NCBI RefSeq assembly: GCF_021729085.1
Contig: NZ_JAJSAR010000002.1
Span: 558,001 to 622,000, forward strand
Source of the DNA: Pseudohongiella sp. O18
Lineage (GTDB): Bacteria > Pseudomonadota > Gammaproteobacteria > Pseudomonadales > Pseudohongiellaceae
Direction: 5' to 3'
DNA length: 64,000 nucleotides
Shown here: in pieces, positions 41,203-50,128 of the stretch
Position numbering within the stretch: position 1 is the stretch's first letter
Layout of the letters: every line of letters begins with the position of its first letter
The notes under the pieces: generated by a model
What the model was told of the DNA's origin: nothing
Database searches by the model: none
The model's input: the letters and a program-made list of their open reading frames with translations, nothing else
Translations under genes and position numbers: made by a program

Positions 41203-42843
41203 ATGACAATGCAACAGACTCCCTTATTAATGCACCGGCTGATGGACAGGGGCGCCATGCTGCAACCCGAGGTGGAGGTGCAGACGGCCACCGAAACTGG
41301 CGTTCGCAGCCAGACCATGCTGGAAACCCGTAATCGCGCGCACCAGCTCGCGCATGCCCTGAATGATGCCGGTGTCCAGATTGGGGATCGCGTTGCCACA
41401 TTTATGTGGAATGGCGCCAGACATCTCGAGTGCTACCACGCCATCGCGTGCATGGGGGCAGTGGTTCACACCCTGAATATCCGCCTTTCGCCAGTGGACC
41501 TTGAGTACATCATCACTCATGCCCAGGATAAAATTATTGTGGTTGATGCGGACATCCTGCCTTTGCTTGAAAAGCTTGAAGGCAAGATGCCGAGCGTTGA
41601 AAAAATTGTTGTCGCCGCTGAGCCAGGCTTTGAAAACTGGTCTACCTCGCTGCCCAATGCGGTCGACTATGAGGAGTTCATCAAAGACAAGCCGACCCGC
41701 TATGAATGGCCGGAAATTGATGAAAACTCACCCATGGGGCTTTGTTACACCAGCGGCACGACCGGTAAACCAAAGGGCGTGATGTACACCCACCGGGCTA
41801 ACTATCTCCACACTATCTCCATCGCCATGACAGACGTCATGGGGCTCTCAGCCACGGATACACTGCTGGGCATTGTGCCGCTTTTCCACGCCAACGCCTG
41901 GGGTCTGCCCTGGGTTGCCACAATGCTGGGCATGAAACAGGTCTATCCGCATCGTTTCATGGTTCCCGATCATCTGGCGCGACTGATTCGGGACTGCGAT
42001 GTCACCATTTCTGCCGGTGTGCCGACCATCTGGCAGGGCATTAAAGGTCTGATGGAAGCCAATCCTGGCAAATATGAGTTCAAGACGCTGACTCGTCTGA
42101 CCTGTGGCGGCTCTGCGCCACCCCCGTCATTGATTGAATGGTTCTGGAATGAGCTGGGCGTTGAAATGGTGCAGGGCTGGGGCATGACAGAGACCAGCCC
42201 TTTGGCGACCATCAGCCGCCGGACTGGCAAGCGAAAGCATCTGGAAATGTCCGATGCCGAGCGCGCTGCCAATCAGGCTAAAGCCGGCCTGCCGATTCCC
42301 GGGCTAGAGATAGAGATTTTTGATGACAATTGGAATGCTCTGCCACATGACGGTAAAGCATTTGGTGAATTGCTGATACGTGGTCCGTGGATTTGCTCTG
42401 AGTATTTCAACAATCCTCAGCCGGACAAGTTCCACGATGGCTGGCTGGTTACCGGCGATGTTGCCAAGATTGACCCGGAAGGCTACATCATCATTACCGA
42501 CCGTTCCAAAGACCTGATCAAGTCGGGTGGTGAGTGGATCTCCTCAGTGGATCTTGAAAACCATATTGCCGGCATGGCCGGGGTAGCCCAGGCCTGTGTC
42601 GTCGCGCATCCGCATCCGAAATGGGATGAGCGGCCGGTGGCGCTGGTAATCAAGAAGCCCGGTGTCGATGTGACTGCGGATCAGGTGCTTGCCCACTGTG
42701 AACAGAAGTTTGCCAAATGGCAGCTGCCTGACGATGTCCTGTTTGTTGACAGTATCCCGTTGACGGCCACTGGCAAGATGGACAAGAAGGTTGTGCGTGC
42801 ACAACTTGAGTCTGACGGTTATAAGCTGCCGGATCAGCGATAA
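41203..42843 (+). CDS. Medium/long-chain acyl-CoA synthetase (AMP-forming)
   Basis: 546-residue ANL-superfamily enzyme activating a fatty acid with ATP and CoA. P-loop YTSGTTGKPKGVMYTHR (about 183-199), the GWGMTETSPLA motif, the hinge LVTGDVAKIDPEGYI followed by DRSKDLIKSGGEWIS, and the catalytic Lys in PLTATGKMDKK near the C-terminus are all present. It is close to the AlkK-type medium-chain synthetases. CAGGAGCAG lies before the ATG. Convergent with the RND gene. Confidence 0.92.
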   Translation: MTMQQTPLLMHRLMDRGAMLQPEVEVQTATETGVRSQTMLETRNRAHQLAHALNDAGVQIGDRVATFMWNGARHLECYHAIACMGAVVHTLNIRLSPVDLEYIITHAQDKIIVVDADILPLLEKLEGKMPSVEKIVVAAEPGFENWSTSLPNAVDYEEFIKDKPTRYEWPEIDENSPMGLCYTSGTTGKPKGVMYTHRANYLHTISIAMTDVMGLSATDTLLGIVPLFHANAWGLPWVATMLGMKQVYPHRFMVPDHLARLIRDCDVTISAGVPTIWQGIKGLMEANPGKYEFKTLTRLTCGGSAPPPSLIEWFWNELGVEMVQGWGMTETSPLATISRRTGKRKHLEMSDAERAANQAKAGLPIPGLEIEIFDDNWNALPHDGKAFGELLIRGPWICSEYFNNPQPDKFHDGWLVTGDVAKIDPEGYIIITDRSKDLIKSGGEWISSVDLENHIAGMAGVAQACVVAHPHPKWDERPVALVIKKPGVDVTADQVLAHCEQKFAKWQLPDDVLFVDSIPLTATGKMDKKVVRAQLESDGYKLPDQR

Positions 42844-42859
42844 TCCAATCGGGTCTCAG

Positions 42860-42896
42860 CGGGCAGCACAGTATCTTGTCGATATTGAGCTGCCCG
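42860..42896. terminator. Hairpin between convergent genes
   Basis: CGGGCAGC (42860-42867) pairs with GCTGCCCG (42889-42896), with an inner TATC/GATA stem (42872-42875 with 42881-42884). It sits between the synthetase stop and the RND stop. No T run on either side, so it may be a bidirectional, weak terminator. Confidence 0.45.
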
Positions 42897-42948
42897 TTGC
42901 CCATCAGGTTTCCGCTATTTGCCCCTGGTTTCCTCCGACCTGCTTCAG

Positions 42949-45900
42949 TCATGAGGGCACAGCTGGCGGCCTCAATACCATTCTACAGACTGCCGGGATA
43001 ACCAGCAGCGTCAGCACGGTAGATGCCAGCAATCCGGAAATGATCGCCCAGGCCATTGGCGGCCACAATGTTGAAGAGGACAGTGCCAGTGGCAGCAGTC
43101 CAGTCACGGTGGTGGCGGTTGTCAGCAGTATTGGGCGTGTGCGACGTGTCACGGCTTCATTCACGGAGCGGTTTATGTCCATACCCTGTTTCAAGCGTTG
43201 ATCGATGGCGTCTATCAGCACGATGGCATTATTCACAACAATGCCGACCAGAGCGATGATGCCAAGCAAGGGTTGAAAACCAAACGGTGAATTGCTCAGG
43301 ACCAGGCCGGGGAAGATGCCAGCCGCGGCTAGAGGCACCGTCAGCAAAACGATGGCAACACGCCGATAGGAATTGAACTGCGTTACCAGGAAAAACAACA
43401 GTAGAAGGATACCAACCGGAGCCGTGTTGAGAATTGCCTGGTTGGCTTCACCAGAGCTTTCTGCATCACCTCCGTATTCAAGTCGGGTGCCGACTGGCAA
43501 CGGTGATTCCTCCAGCTGCTGGTTTAGTGAGTCCAGGATCTGGCTGAAACTGAAGTCCGCCTGCAGGCCTGATGTCACACTGTAGTACCTGGCGCCGTTG
43601 CGATGCTGGATCGCTGCAGCCTGCCACTCGGCCCTGGGTTCTGCAATCATGCCAATTGGTACCGGATCCTGACTGGAGCCGTAGACATAACTGGACATGA
43701 TCTGCGGCACACTGGAGCGGACACCTTCACTGGAACGCAGAACAATAGCGATGGGGTCCAGCTCCTGACGATACTGGCTCGCAGCAATACCAAAGCTGCG
43801 ACCTATCAGTGCGCTAGCTACATCATTGCGGTCAGCGCCAACACGCTGGGCACTGGCATCATCAGTCGTGAAATTGATGACTGGGGTTCCCAGGTCTATA
43901 TCATGGCGAACATCAGCGGCCCCCGGCGCCTGTTTTATCATCCGGAATACCTGTTCGGCGGCGGCCAGACGCGCGGAGTCTTCATCGTGATAAACGCGAA
44001 CTTCAACAGGTGCCGCCCTCGGTGGTCCCTGTGCCAGTGTACCTGCAACCAGGTCCATCTGCGGTAGCCTGGGTGCCAGGTCGCCGCGCAGCCATTCAAT
44101 CAGCGGTTCGGTTGCGGACAGCGAGGTCATGTTGACAACCAGCCGGGCACGATTCGGGGCGCGTGTGGCATTGGGCAGGTTGTAATAAAAACCTGGCCCG
44201 GTGAAACCTACAAAACGATGCACACTGGTGACATTATCCTGCTCCCGGATCAGACGTTCGACGGCCGCCGACTCCTGGTCAGTGTGGGCCTGGTCCGTAC
44301 CCTCCGGCAGAAACAACTCGACTACCACCTGAGGTCTGTCGGCATTCGGGAAGAACTGCACATTGATCAATGAAATAGTCATGAAGCTGCCGGTGACAAG
44401 CAACAAACCTGCAATAATAATGCGACGTGGCGCTCGCTCACTGAGCTGGCCCAGTCGTTTGCCCAGTGTTTCGAACCAGCGGCTGCGCTGCGTGGGCGCT
44501 GGTTTTAGAAACCAGCCAGCCAGTAGTGGTGTCACACTGATTGCCAGCAGGTAGCTGACGCTGAGTGTCAGCATGATCATGACCGGTATGCCACGGGTGA
44601 AGTCGGCAGTACCGCCGCTGGATAACAATAGCGGCGTGAACGCGGCCAGGGTTGTACCTGTGGACGCGCCCAGCGGACCGGCAAGTTCCGATACCGCCTG
44701 TTGCATCGCCTGCTCTCGTGTTTCTCCGTCGTTCAGGCGTGCCTGAATGTTTTCTACGATGACAATTGTATTGTCGATAAGAATGCCCAGAGAAATGACC
44801 ATGCCAATCACAGCAATCTGGTGCAGAACGCCATTGCCCAGATTGTATATGCCCAGGCTGATCAGAGTGACCATTGGCAGCATGGTTGCTACCAGCAGTC
44901 CCATGCGCCATCCCATGCCCAGAAATACCACACCGGTAATAATGAGCATGCTCACTATCAGGTTTTGCTGCAGATCAGTCAGACGCTCGGCAACCTGATC
45001 TGGCTGGAAAAACATTTCGCGGATTTCCAGAGGGGCCAACTGCCCGCGCAACCCAGCCACTCGCTCCCGGACCGCACGACCGAAATTGATTGCGTCGATA
45101 CTATTGGTGCGGGGATAGATATTGACGGTAACCACACGTTCGCCATCCTGGTAGGTGGCAGGTTGTGCGGGCTCGACGGGTCCGCGCCAGATATCAGCAA
45201 TGCTGCCCAGCGGCAGTGTTCCACCATCAGCCAGCATGACCTGAGTGTGGCGCAGCGCATCTACTGACTCAAACTCGGTATTGCTGCGAAGTGCGACACG
45301 CTGCTGACCTGCGACAAGAAAACCACCTGGTACAAGTTCATTGCGCTGGCTCAGGAGTCCAGCGATGGAGGCGGGTGTCAGACCGAGCCGTAGCAACTCC
45401 GCATCGTGAACCGCGATTGTGATCTGTTCATCAACATCACCTTCAATTTCTATCCGTGACAGCCCGGGCAGGCCGGCAAGACCTCGTTTCAGTCGCTCGG
45501 CAGCGAGACTCAATTCAACTATTGAAGGCGAGCCGGCAATGGCCAGCACGACTGCCGGCAGACCGGTCAGCCTGTCGTCTAATTCAGGACTGCCTGTGCC
45601 AGCGGGAAACTCTCTCTGTGCCCGATCCATGGCCTGTCTGACCCGATCCCAGGCCGGATCTGTGTCATAGATAGTCTCTTGCAGGCTGATTGAGAGCAGG
45701 GCAACGCCCGTGCGTGCTGTGGCTGTGAATTCCTGAATCTCCTCAACCTGCGCCAGCTCGTCTTCCAGTGGTTCCAGCAACAGACGCTCGATGGCATCAG
45801 CGGTAGCGCCCGGATAGTCGACGGTAATCAGACCATTGCGGGACGGGAATTGCGGGTCTTCCTGACGTGCCATGCTGCCATAGGATGCCAGACCGCTGAG

Positions 45901-45960
45901 GCAGAGCATGACCATGATCAACATGACCAGACGTGGCCGGGCCAGCACAATATTGCTCAT
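42949..45960 (-). CDS. RND efflux permease (HAE1/AcrB superfamily)
   Basis: 1003-residue inner-membrane proton antiporter with the usual 12 helices and two large periplasmic loops. The N-terminus (ARPRLVMLIMVMLCL, then ARQEDPQFPSRNG) and the TM4 motif GILIDNTIVIVEN fit the family. The paired TM4 aspartates of AcrB read Asp-Asn here, as in several RND subgroups where a single Asp carries protons. The adaptor gene upstream overlaps it by 4 bases. No outer-membrane channel gene is adjacent, so it must recruit one encoded elsewhere. Substrates unknown. Confidence 0.93.
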   Translation of the reverse strand: MSNIVLARPRLVMLIMVMLCLSGLASYGSMARQEDPQFPSRNGLITVDYPGATADAIERLLLEPLEDELAQVEEIQEFTATARTGVALLSISLQETIYDTDPAWDRVRQAMDRAQREFPAGTGSPELDDRLTGLPAVVLAIAGSPSIVELSLAAERLKRGLAGLPGLSRIEIEGDVDEQITIAVHDAELLRLGLTPASIAGLLSQRNELVPGGFLVAGQQRVALRSNTEFESVDALRHTQVMLADGGTLPLGSIADIWRGPVEPAQPATYQDGERVVTVNIYPRTNSIDAINFGRAVRERVAGLRGQLAPLEIREMFFQPDQVAERLTDLQQNLIVSMLIITGVVFLGMGWRMGLLVATMLPMVTLISLGIYNLGNGVLHQIAVIGMVISLGILIDNTIVIVENIQARLNDGETREQAMQQAVSELAGPLGASTGTTLAAFTPLLLSSGGTADFTRGIPVMIMLTLSVSYLLAISVTPLLAGWFLKPAPTQRSRWFETLGKRLGQLSERAPRRIIIAGLLLVTGSFMTISLINVQFFPNADRPQVVVELFLPEGTDQAHTDQESAAVERLIREQDNVTSVHRFVGFTGPGFYYNLPNATRAPNRARLVVNMTSLSATEPLIEWLRGDLAPRLPQMDLVAGTLAQGPPRAAPVEVRVYHDEDSARLAAAEQVFRMIKQAPGAADVRHDIDLGTPVINFTTDDASAQRVGADRNDVASALIGRSFGIAASQYRQELDPIAIVLRSSEGVRSSVPQIMSSYVYGSSQDPVPIGMIAEPRAEWQAAAIQHRNGARYYSVTSGLQADFSFSQILDSLNQQLEESPLPVGTRLEYGGDAESSGEANQAILNTAPVGILLLLFFLVTQFNSYRRVAIVLLTVPLAAAGIFPGLVLSNSPFGFQPLLGIIALVGIVVNNAIVLIDAIDQRLKQGMDINRSVNEAVTRRTRPILLTTATTVTGLLPLALSSSTLWPPMAWAIISGLLASTVLTLLVIPAVCRMVLRPPAVPS

Positions 45961-47078
45961 GGCAGCACCTCGACCAGGTCCCCGTCAGTCAGGCGTGTCA
46001 ATCCTGCATAAACCACAGTGTCGCCGGCTGTCAGTGCTACTGTGTCAGGTGTCGGTGCCAGAATGGCCAGCTCGCCCTTAATCTGGCTGACAGCAACGGG
46101 CACGCGATGAGCGCGACCGTCTGTCAGACGGAAGACAGACAGGCCTTCCGCCGAGCGCATGATGGCAGTAGTCGGCAACGCCAATGCATTGTCTTGCGGC
46201 TGAATGATGCTGACTTCCACCGCCTCGCCCGTCTGCAAATGGGGATCATCCAGTGATACGACAAGAGGGTATAGCGAACTGCGAGTATTGTTTTGTCCAA
46301 GTTCCATCACCTGGCCAGTCAGGCGGCGCCCGTCCAGACTGCGGCGGACATCCACCGTCTGCCCGATACGCAAATCACCAATCAGGTGCGGAGGGAGATT
46401 GACCTCCACTTCGAGCCCATCATTAGAGGACACGCGCATCACGGCCTGGCCGGGCTGCAGGTACTCACCCGGTTCAATCAGAACGTTCTCGATGGTGCCG
46501 GCAAATGGTGACCGAAGTTCAGTCTCCATCAGCAGATCCTCAGCCTGTGAGAGATCAGCCCTGGCATTGTCGATGGCTGCCTGCAGGCTATCGAGACGGG
46601 CCTGTTGCTGTTCCAGCTCCTGAATTGCTACAACACCCCGACTGTGTAGCGCGTCGATGCGTTGCAGTTCGCGTTTCGCCTGAGAGTGATCGCTGCTCAG
46701 TTGTGCAAAGCGGGCCTGCGCAGCGTCCCGCGCCGGTACCAGTTGAGGGTTGTGAAGTTTTGCCAGCGGCTGCTGCGCGGCAACCAGGTCGCCAATCTCC
46801 ACATGGCGCTCTGCCAGCGTACCGCTAAGCTGAAAGCTGAGTGTGGCCCTTTGTCTGACTCGTGTGGTGCCCGCGAAATAGTATTCAGGCAAAGAATCAA
46901 CCGTTTGCACGGCAGTTGTACGCACACTGACACGATCCGACGCTGCCGCCTGAGTTTCGATTTCGCTGCTGTCGCCGCATGCCGCCAGCAGCATCAGGGC
47001 CGGCAACACAAAGGCTTTGATCCTGACAATTACCGGCAAACATCGCTGTTGCTGGGGGGACAAGTTAGAATGACACAT
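45957..47078 (-). CDS. RND periplasmic adaptor lipoprotein (membrane fusion protein)
   Basis: 373 residues; lipobox LLAAC at about 31-35, later than usual because the N-terminus has about 20 extra polar residues. The start is supported by AGAGGTGA before the ATG. Then come the barrel-sandwich/lipoyl part (TLAERHVEIGDLVAAQQPL), an alpha-helical hairpin (about 110-185) and beta-barrel domains. It links the permease to an outer-membrane channel. Transcribed divergently from the TetR gene, with two operator-like repeats between them. Confidence 0.92.
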   Translation of the reverse strand: MCHSNLSPQQQRCLPVIVRIKAFVLPALMLLAACGDSSEIETQAAASDRVSVRTTAVQTVDSLPEYYFAGTTRVRQRATLSFQLSGTLAERHVEIGDLVAAQQPLAKLHNPQLVPARDAAQARFAQLSSDHSQAKRELQRIDALHSRGVVAIQELEQQQARLDSLQAAIDNARADLSQAEDLLMETELRSPFAGTIENVLIEPGEYLQPGQAVMRVSSNDGLEVEVNLPPHLIGDLRIGQTVDVRRSLDGRRLTGQVMELGQNNTRSSLYPLVVSLDDPHLQTGEAVEVSIIQPQDNALALPTTAIMRSAEGLSVFRLTDGRAHRVPVAVSQIKGELAILAPTPDTVALTAGDTVVYAGLTRLTDGDLVEVLP

Positions 47079-47177
47079 TCAAGTCACCTCTTGGTCGGGC
47101 TGCAGAGTATTTGTGCCCCGACGATTGCTTGATAATGGTTTGCTTACAGACAGGTCGGATACTGGCCTGCGATTTCA

Positions 47178-47211
47178 TTGACAGTTTGTCAGACATTGAC
47201 ATAATGTCAAT
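47178..47211. promoter_or_regulatory. Tandem TetR-type operators
   Basis: Two inverted repeats of the same half-site TGACA: TGACA-GTT-TGTCA (47179-47191) and ATTGACAT-A-ATGTCAAT (47195-47211, a perfect 17-bp palindrome). They lie in the 162-base region between the adaptor and TetR genes, 30-60 bases before the TetR start, where one repressor could shut off both directions. Confidence 0.65.
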
Positions 47212-47240
47212 ATGTCGAAGAAAGGATTATTGAGGATAAA

Positions 47241-47975
47241 ATGACCAAGTCAGTTTCTGAGCCCGCGGAGCCCCAGAGCGCTGCAGCCAAGCGACGTGAG
47301 CGAGACCGGCTGCGCCGACATAACGATATTCTGGACGCCGCCGAAGAGGTTTTTTTCAAAAAGGGTGTTGAGCAGACAACCATGGATGATATAGCCAGGG
47401 CCGCGGCCTTGAGCAGAGCCTTGTTGTATGTCTATTTTGCCGACAAACTGGCTATCTGGCGTGGTATCGTGCTGCGCGCCGGGACGGCTCTGCGACTTCG
47501 TTTCGAGCGTGCACTTGCCAGCAGCGATTCAGGAGTTGGCCAGATCATGGCAATCGGGGAGGCCTATTACATGTTTTCCTGCGAATCCCCTGAATACTTC
47601 GATGTGCTGACCAGCGTTTCGACATTGCCAGAGCCTGATCAACCAGACCCGCAGGCCGCAGAAATGGATGTTTGCCGTGAGCATATCAATCAATGCATGG
47701 TGCAGGCCCTGGTCAATGGCCTGGAAGACGGAACCCTCAGCAGGCAACGCATTGATGATCCCCTGCAGACCGCTTTTTACCTTCAGGGCGCACTGCACGG
47801 TGTCATCATGCAGACACGCTCTGGTAAATCCAGGCTGAGTACCTCAGAAGATTCCGATAAGCTGATTCGCTACACCATACACCGCCTGACAGTCTCCATC
47901 GCCAGCTTATTGCCGGATAGTGATGGTTCGGCTGTTGCATCCACCAAGTCGAAGACCCGTTCTGATAAGAGGTAG
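47241..47975 (+). CDS. TetR-family regulator of the RND operon
   Basis: 244 residues with an Arg-rich N-terminal tail, an HTH (about 42-62, MDDIARAAALSRALLYVYF) and a helical ligand domain. It lies divergent from the RND operon, with palindromes in between, the classical local-repressor layout. Unusually, an acyl-CoA dehydrogenase gene starts 11 bases after its stop, so the ligand might be an acyl-CoA or fatty acid instead of a drug (inference). Confidence 0.9.
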   Translation: MTKSVSEPAEPQSAAAKRRERDRLRRHNDILDAAEEVFFKKGVEQTTMDDIARAAALSRALLYVYFADKLAIWRGIVLRAGTALRLRFERALASSDSGVGQIMAIGEAYYMFSCESPEYFDVLTSVSTLPEPDQPDPQAAEMDVCREHINQCMVQALVNGLEDGTLSRQRIDDPLQTAFYLQGALHGVIMQTRSGKSRLSTSEDSDKLIRYTIHRLTVSIASLLPDSDGSAVASTKSKTRSDKR

Positions 47976-47986
47976 TACTGATCATT

Positions 47987-49792
47987 ATGTCCTCTCTGAT
48001 ACTCAACCGACGTGACATTGAATTTATGCTGTATGAGTGGCTTGATGCTGAAAAGCTCACCGAGCTGCCCCGATATCGGGATCATAATCGAGAGACATTT
48101 GACGCCGTACTGGATTTGAGTGAGCAGATGGCAAGCGAGCGTTTCGCCAATCACAACAAACTCAATGACAGTAACGAACCCTGGTTTGACGGCGAACGCG
48201 TGCACATGATTCCAGAAGTAAAAGTGGCACTTGATGCGTTTGGAGAAGCGGGTCTGGTCGCAGCCGGGCAGGACTATGAACTGGGTGGAATGCAACTGCC
48301 GACGGTGGTCGAAAAAGCCTGTTTTGCCTGGTTTCTCGCTGCCAATGTGGGCACGGCAGCCTATCCCTTCCTGACCATAGGTAATGCCAATCTGCTATTG
48401 GCGCATGGCAGCAGGGAGCAGATAGAAACCTGGGTGAAACCCATGATGGAAGGTCGTTTTTTCGGCACGATGTGTCTGTCTGAACCGCAGGCAGGGTCAT
48501 CGCTTGCAGATGTGCGCTGTCTGGCAGAGCCTCAGGAAGACGGCAGTTATCGATTGACGGGCAATAAGATGTGGATTTCTGGCGGAGAGCATTCCCTTTC
48601 CGAAAATATCGTGCATCTGGTGCTGGCCAGAACGCCAGGGGCGCCGGCAGGCGTCAAGGGTATCTCGCTGTTTATTGTGCCGCGTCAGCTGGTCAATGCT
48701 GATGGTTCTCTGGGCGAGCGCAATGATGTGGTGCTTGCCGGACTGAATCATAAAATGGGTTATCGTGGCACGACTAACACATTGCTGAATTTTGGCGAAG
48801 GGAAATTCCAGCCGCAGGGCAAAGCCGGGGCAGTGGCCTACCTGGTTGGCCAGGAACATAAAGGCCTGGTGTACATGTTTCACATGATGAATGAAGCCCG
48901 CATTGGGGTCGGCCTGGGGGCTGCAGCGCTGGGCTACACGGGTTACCTGCACGCACTGGACTACGCGCGTGAGCGCCGTCAGGGTCGCTCTGTTACCAAC
49001 AAGGATCCCTCTAAAGAACCTGTTCGACTGATCGATCATGCAGACGTGCGGCGCATGCTGCTGGCACAGAAAGCCTACGTGGAAGGTGGGCTTGCGCTCA
49101 ACCTGTATTGCGCCCGACTGGTGGATCTGGAGCGCGAAGCGCTGGACGAAGAGCGCGATCAGCACACACTGCTGTTGGATATTCTGACCCCGATTGCCAA
49201 AAGCTGGCCATCACAGTGGTGCCTGGAAGCCAATAACCTCGCAATTCAAGTTCACGGTGGTTACGGTTACACACGCGACTACAACGTTGAGCAGTTTTAT
49301 CGTGACAATCGGCTCAATCCCATCCATGAGGGAACGCATGGAATTCAGGCACTGGATCTGCTGGGCCGCAAAGTAGTGATGCACAATGGTGCGGCGCTCG
49401 AATTGTTGACCCAGCTGATATTACAGAGCAGTCAAAGGGCCGCCGCCCAGCCGGAACTCGCTGAATATGCTGCTGAGCTGGATGCTGCCCTATATCGACT
49501 GCTGGATGTTACCGGACAACTCCATGCGGCGGATTTTCTGGAATTGACGCTGGCCAACGCTTCTTTGTATCTGGAGACCATGGGGCACATTGTTTTAGCG
49601 TGGATCTGGCTGGAGCAGATGCTGGTAGCACAAGGTCACAAACTGGCTGGGCAACCCGATGACTTCTATCTTGGCAAGCTGCAGGCTGGCCAGTACTTCT
49701 TTCGGTGGGAGCTGACTCGGACCGGCCCCTGGCTCGACACACTGTCAGCCCTGGACAGCACCTGCCTGGATATGCGGGACAACTGGTTCTGA
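47987..49792 (+). CDS. Acyl-CoA dehydrogenase, long DmdC-like form
   Basis: 601-residue flavoprotein of the acyl-CoA dehydrogenase superfamily. The N-terminal helical domain (about 30-150), the beta domain with MCLSEPQAGSSLADVRC and GNKMWISGGEH, and the C-terminal helical domain are present. The catalytic Glu is in NPIHEGTHGIQALDLLG. The extra C-terminal region (about 460-601) is typical of the 600-residue subgroup that includes DmdC (methylmercaptopropionyl-CoA dehydrogenase) and FadE-like enzymes. Substrate cannot be fixed. AAGAGGT overlaps the TetR stop, so the two genes are probably one transcript. Confidence 0.9.
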   Translation: MSSLILNRRDIEFMLYEWLDAEKLTELPRYRDHNRETFDAVLDLSEQMASERFANHNKLNDSNEPWFDGERVHMIPEVKVALDAFGEAGLVAAGQDYELGGMQLPTVVEKACFAWFLAANVGTAAYPFLTIGNANLLLAHGSREQIETWVKPMMEGRFFGTMCLSEPQAGSSLADVRCLAEPQEDGSYRLTGNKMWISGGEHSLSENIVHLVLARTPGAPAGVKGISLFIVPRQLVNADGSLGERNDVVLAGLNHKMGYRGTTNTLLNFGEGKFQPQGKAGAVAYLVGQEHKGLVYMFHMMNEARIGVGLGAAALGYTGYLHALDYARERRQGRSVTNKDPSKEPVRLIDHADVRRMLLAQKAYVEGGLALNLYCARLVDLEREALDEERDQHTLLLDILTPIAKSWPSQWCLEANNLAIQVHGGYGYTRDYNVEQFYRDNRLNPIHEGTHGIQALDLLGRKVVMHNGAALELLTQLILQSSQRAAAQPELAEYAAELDAALYRLLDVTGQLHAADFLELTLANASLYLETMGHIVLAWIWLEQMLVAQGHKLAGQPDDFYLGKLQAGQYFFRWELTRTGPWLDTLSALDSTCLDMRDNWF

Positions 49793-50128
49793 GGACGTTT
49801 CCAATTTGTGACACAAGGTGTCACTAATCTTCCCGACGACCCCTGTGCAGCCCATAAGGCGCACAGGGGTCAGTTGTTTGGGGTGCCCGAAATTCAGGCG
49901 TCTGCTGAGATAGCGCGAGCGTTCTGTCGGTCAGAAAGAATCATGGTCATTTGTATCAGAGTTGTAACAGCAATTGTGATTTTTTTTACCAGTGCGCTCA
50001 AGTTCTAATTACTTAAGTATAGTCCAGCGGTGCGAAAGCGGACGTTTGTCGCTACTCGTCTGCTTTGCGGCCATCAAGAGCCAACACTGTAGTACTAATT
50101 AAAATTATAAACGGAGTGATACAAAGTA
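49793..50128. other. Intergenic region with two hairpins
   Basis: A 336-base gap before the second TonB receptor. GTGACAC-AAG-GTGTCAC (49808-49824) lies directly after the dehydrogenase. ACCCCTGTGC (49839-49848)/GCACAGGGGT (49861-49870) follows, a 10-bp stem without a T run. They probably end the TetR/dehydrogenase transcript. Further on is AT-rich sequence with a TATAGT (50018-50023) that may be the receptor's -10. No Fur box and no gene are visible. Confidence 0.5.
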
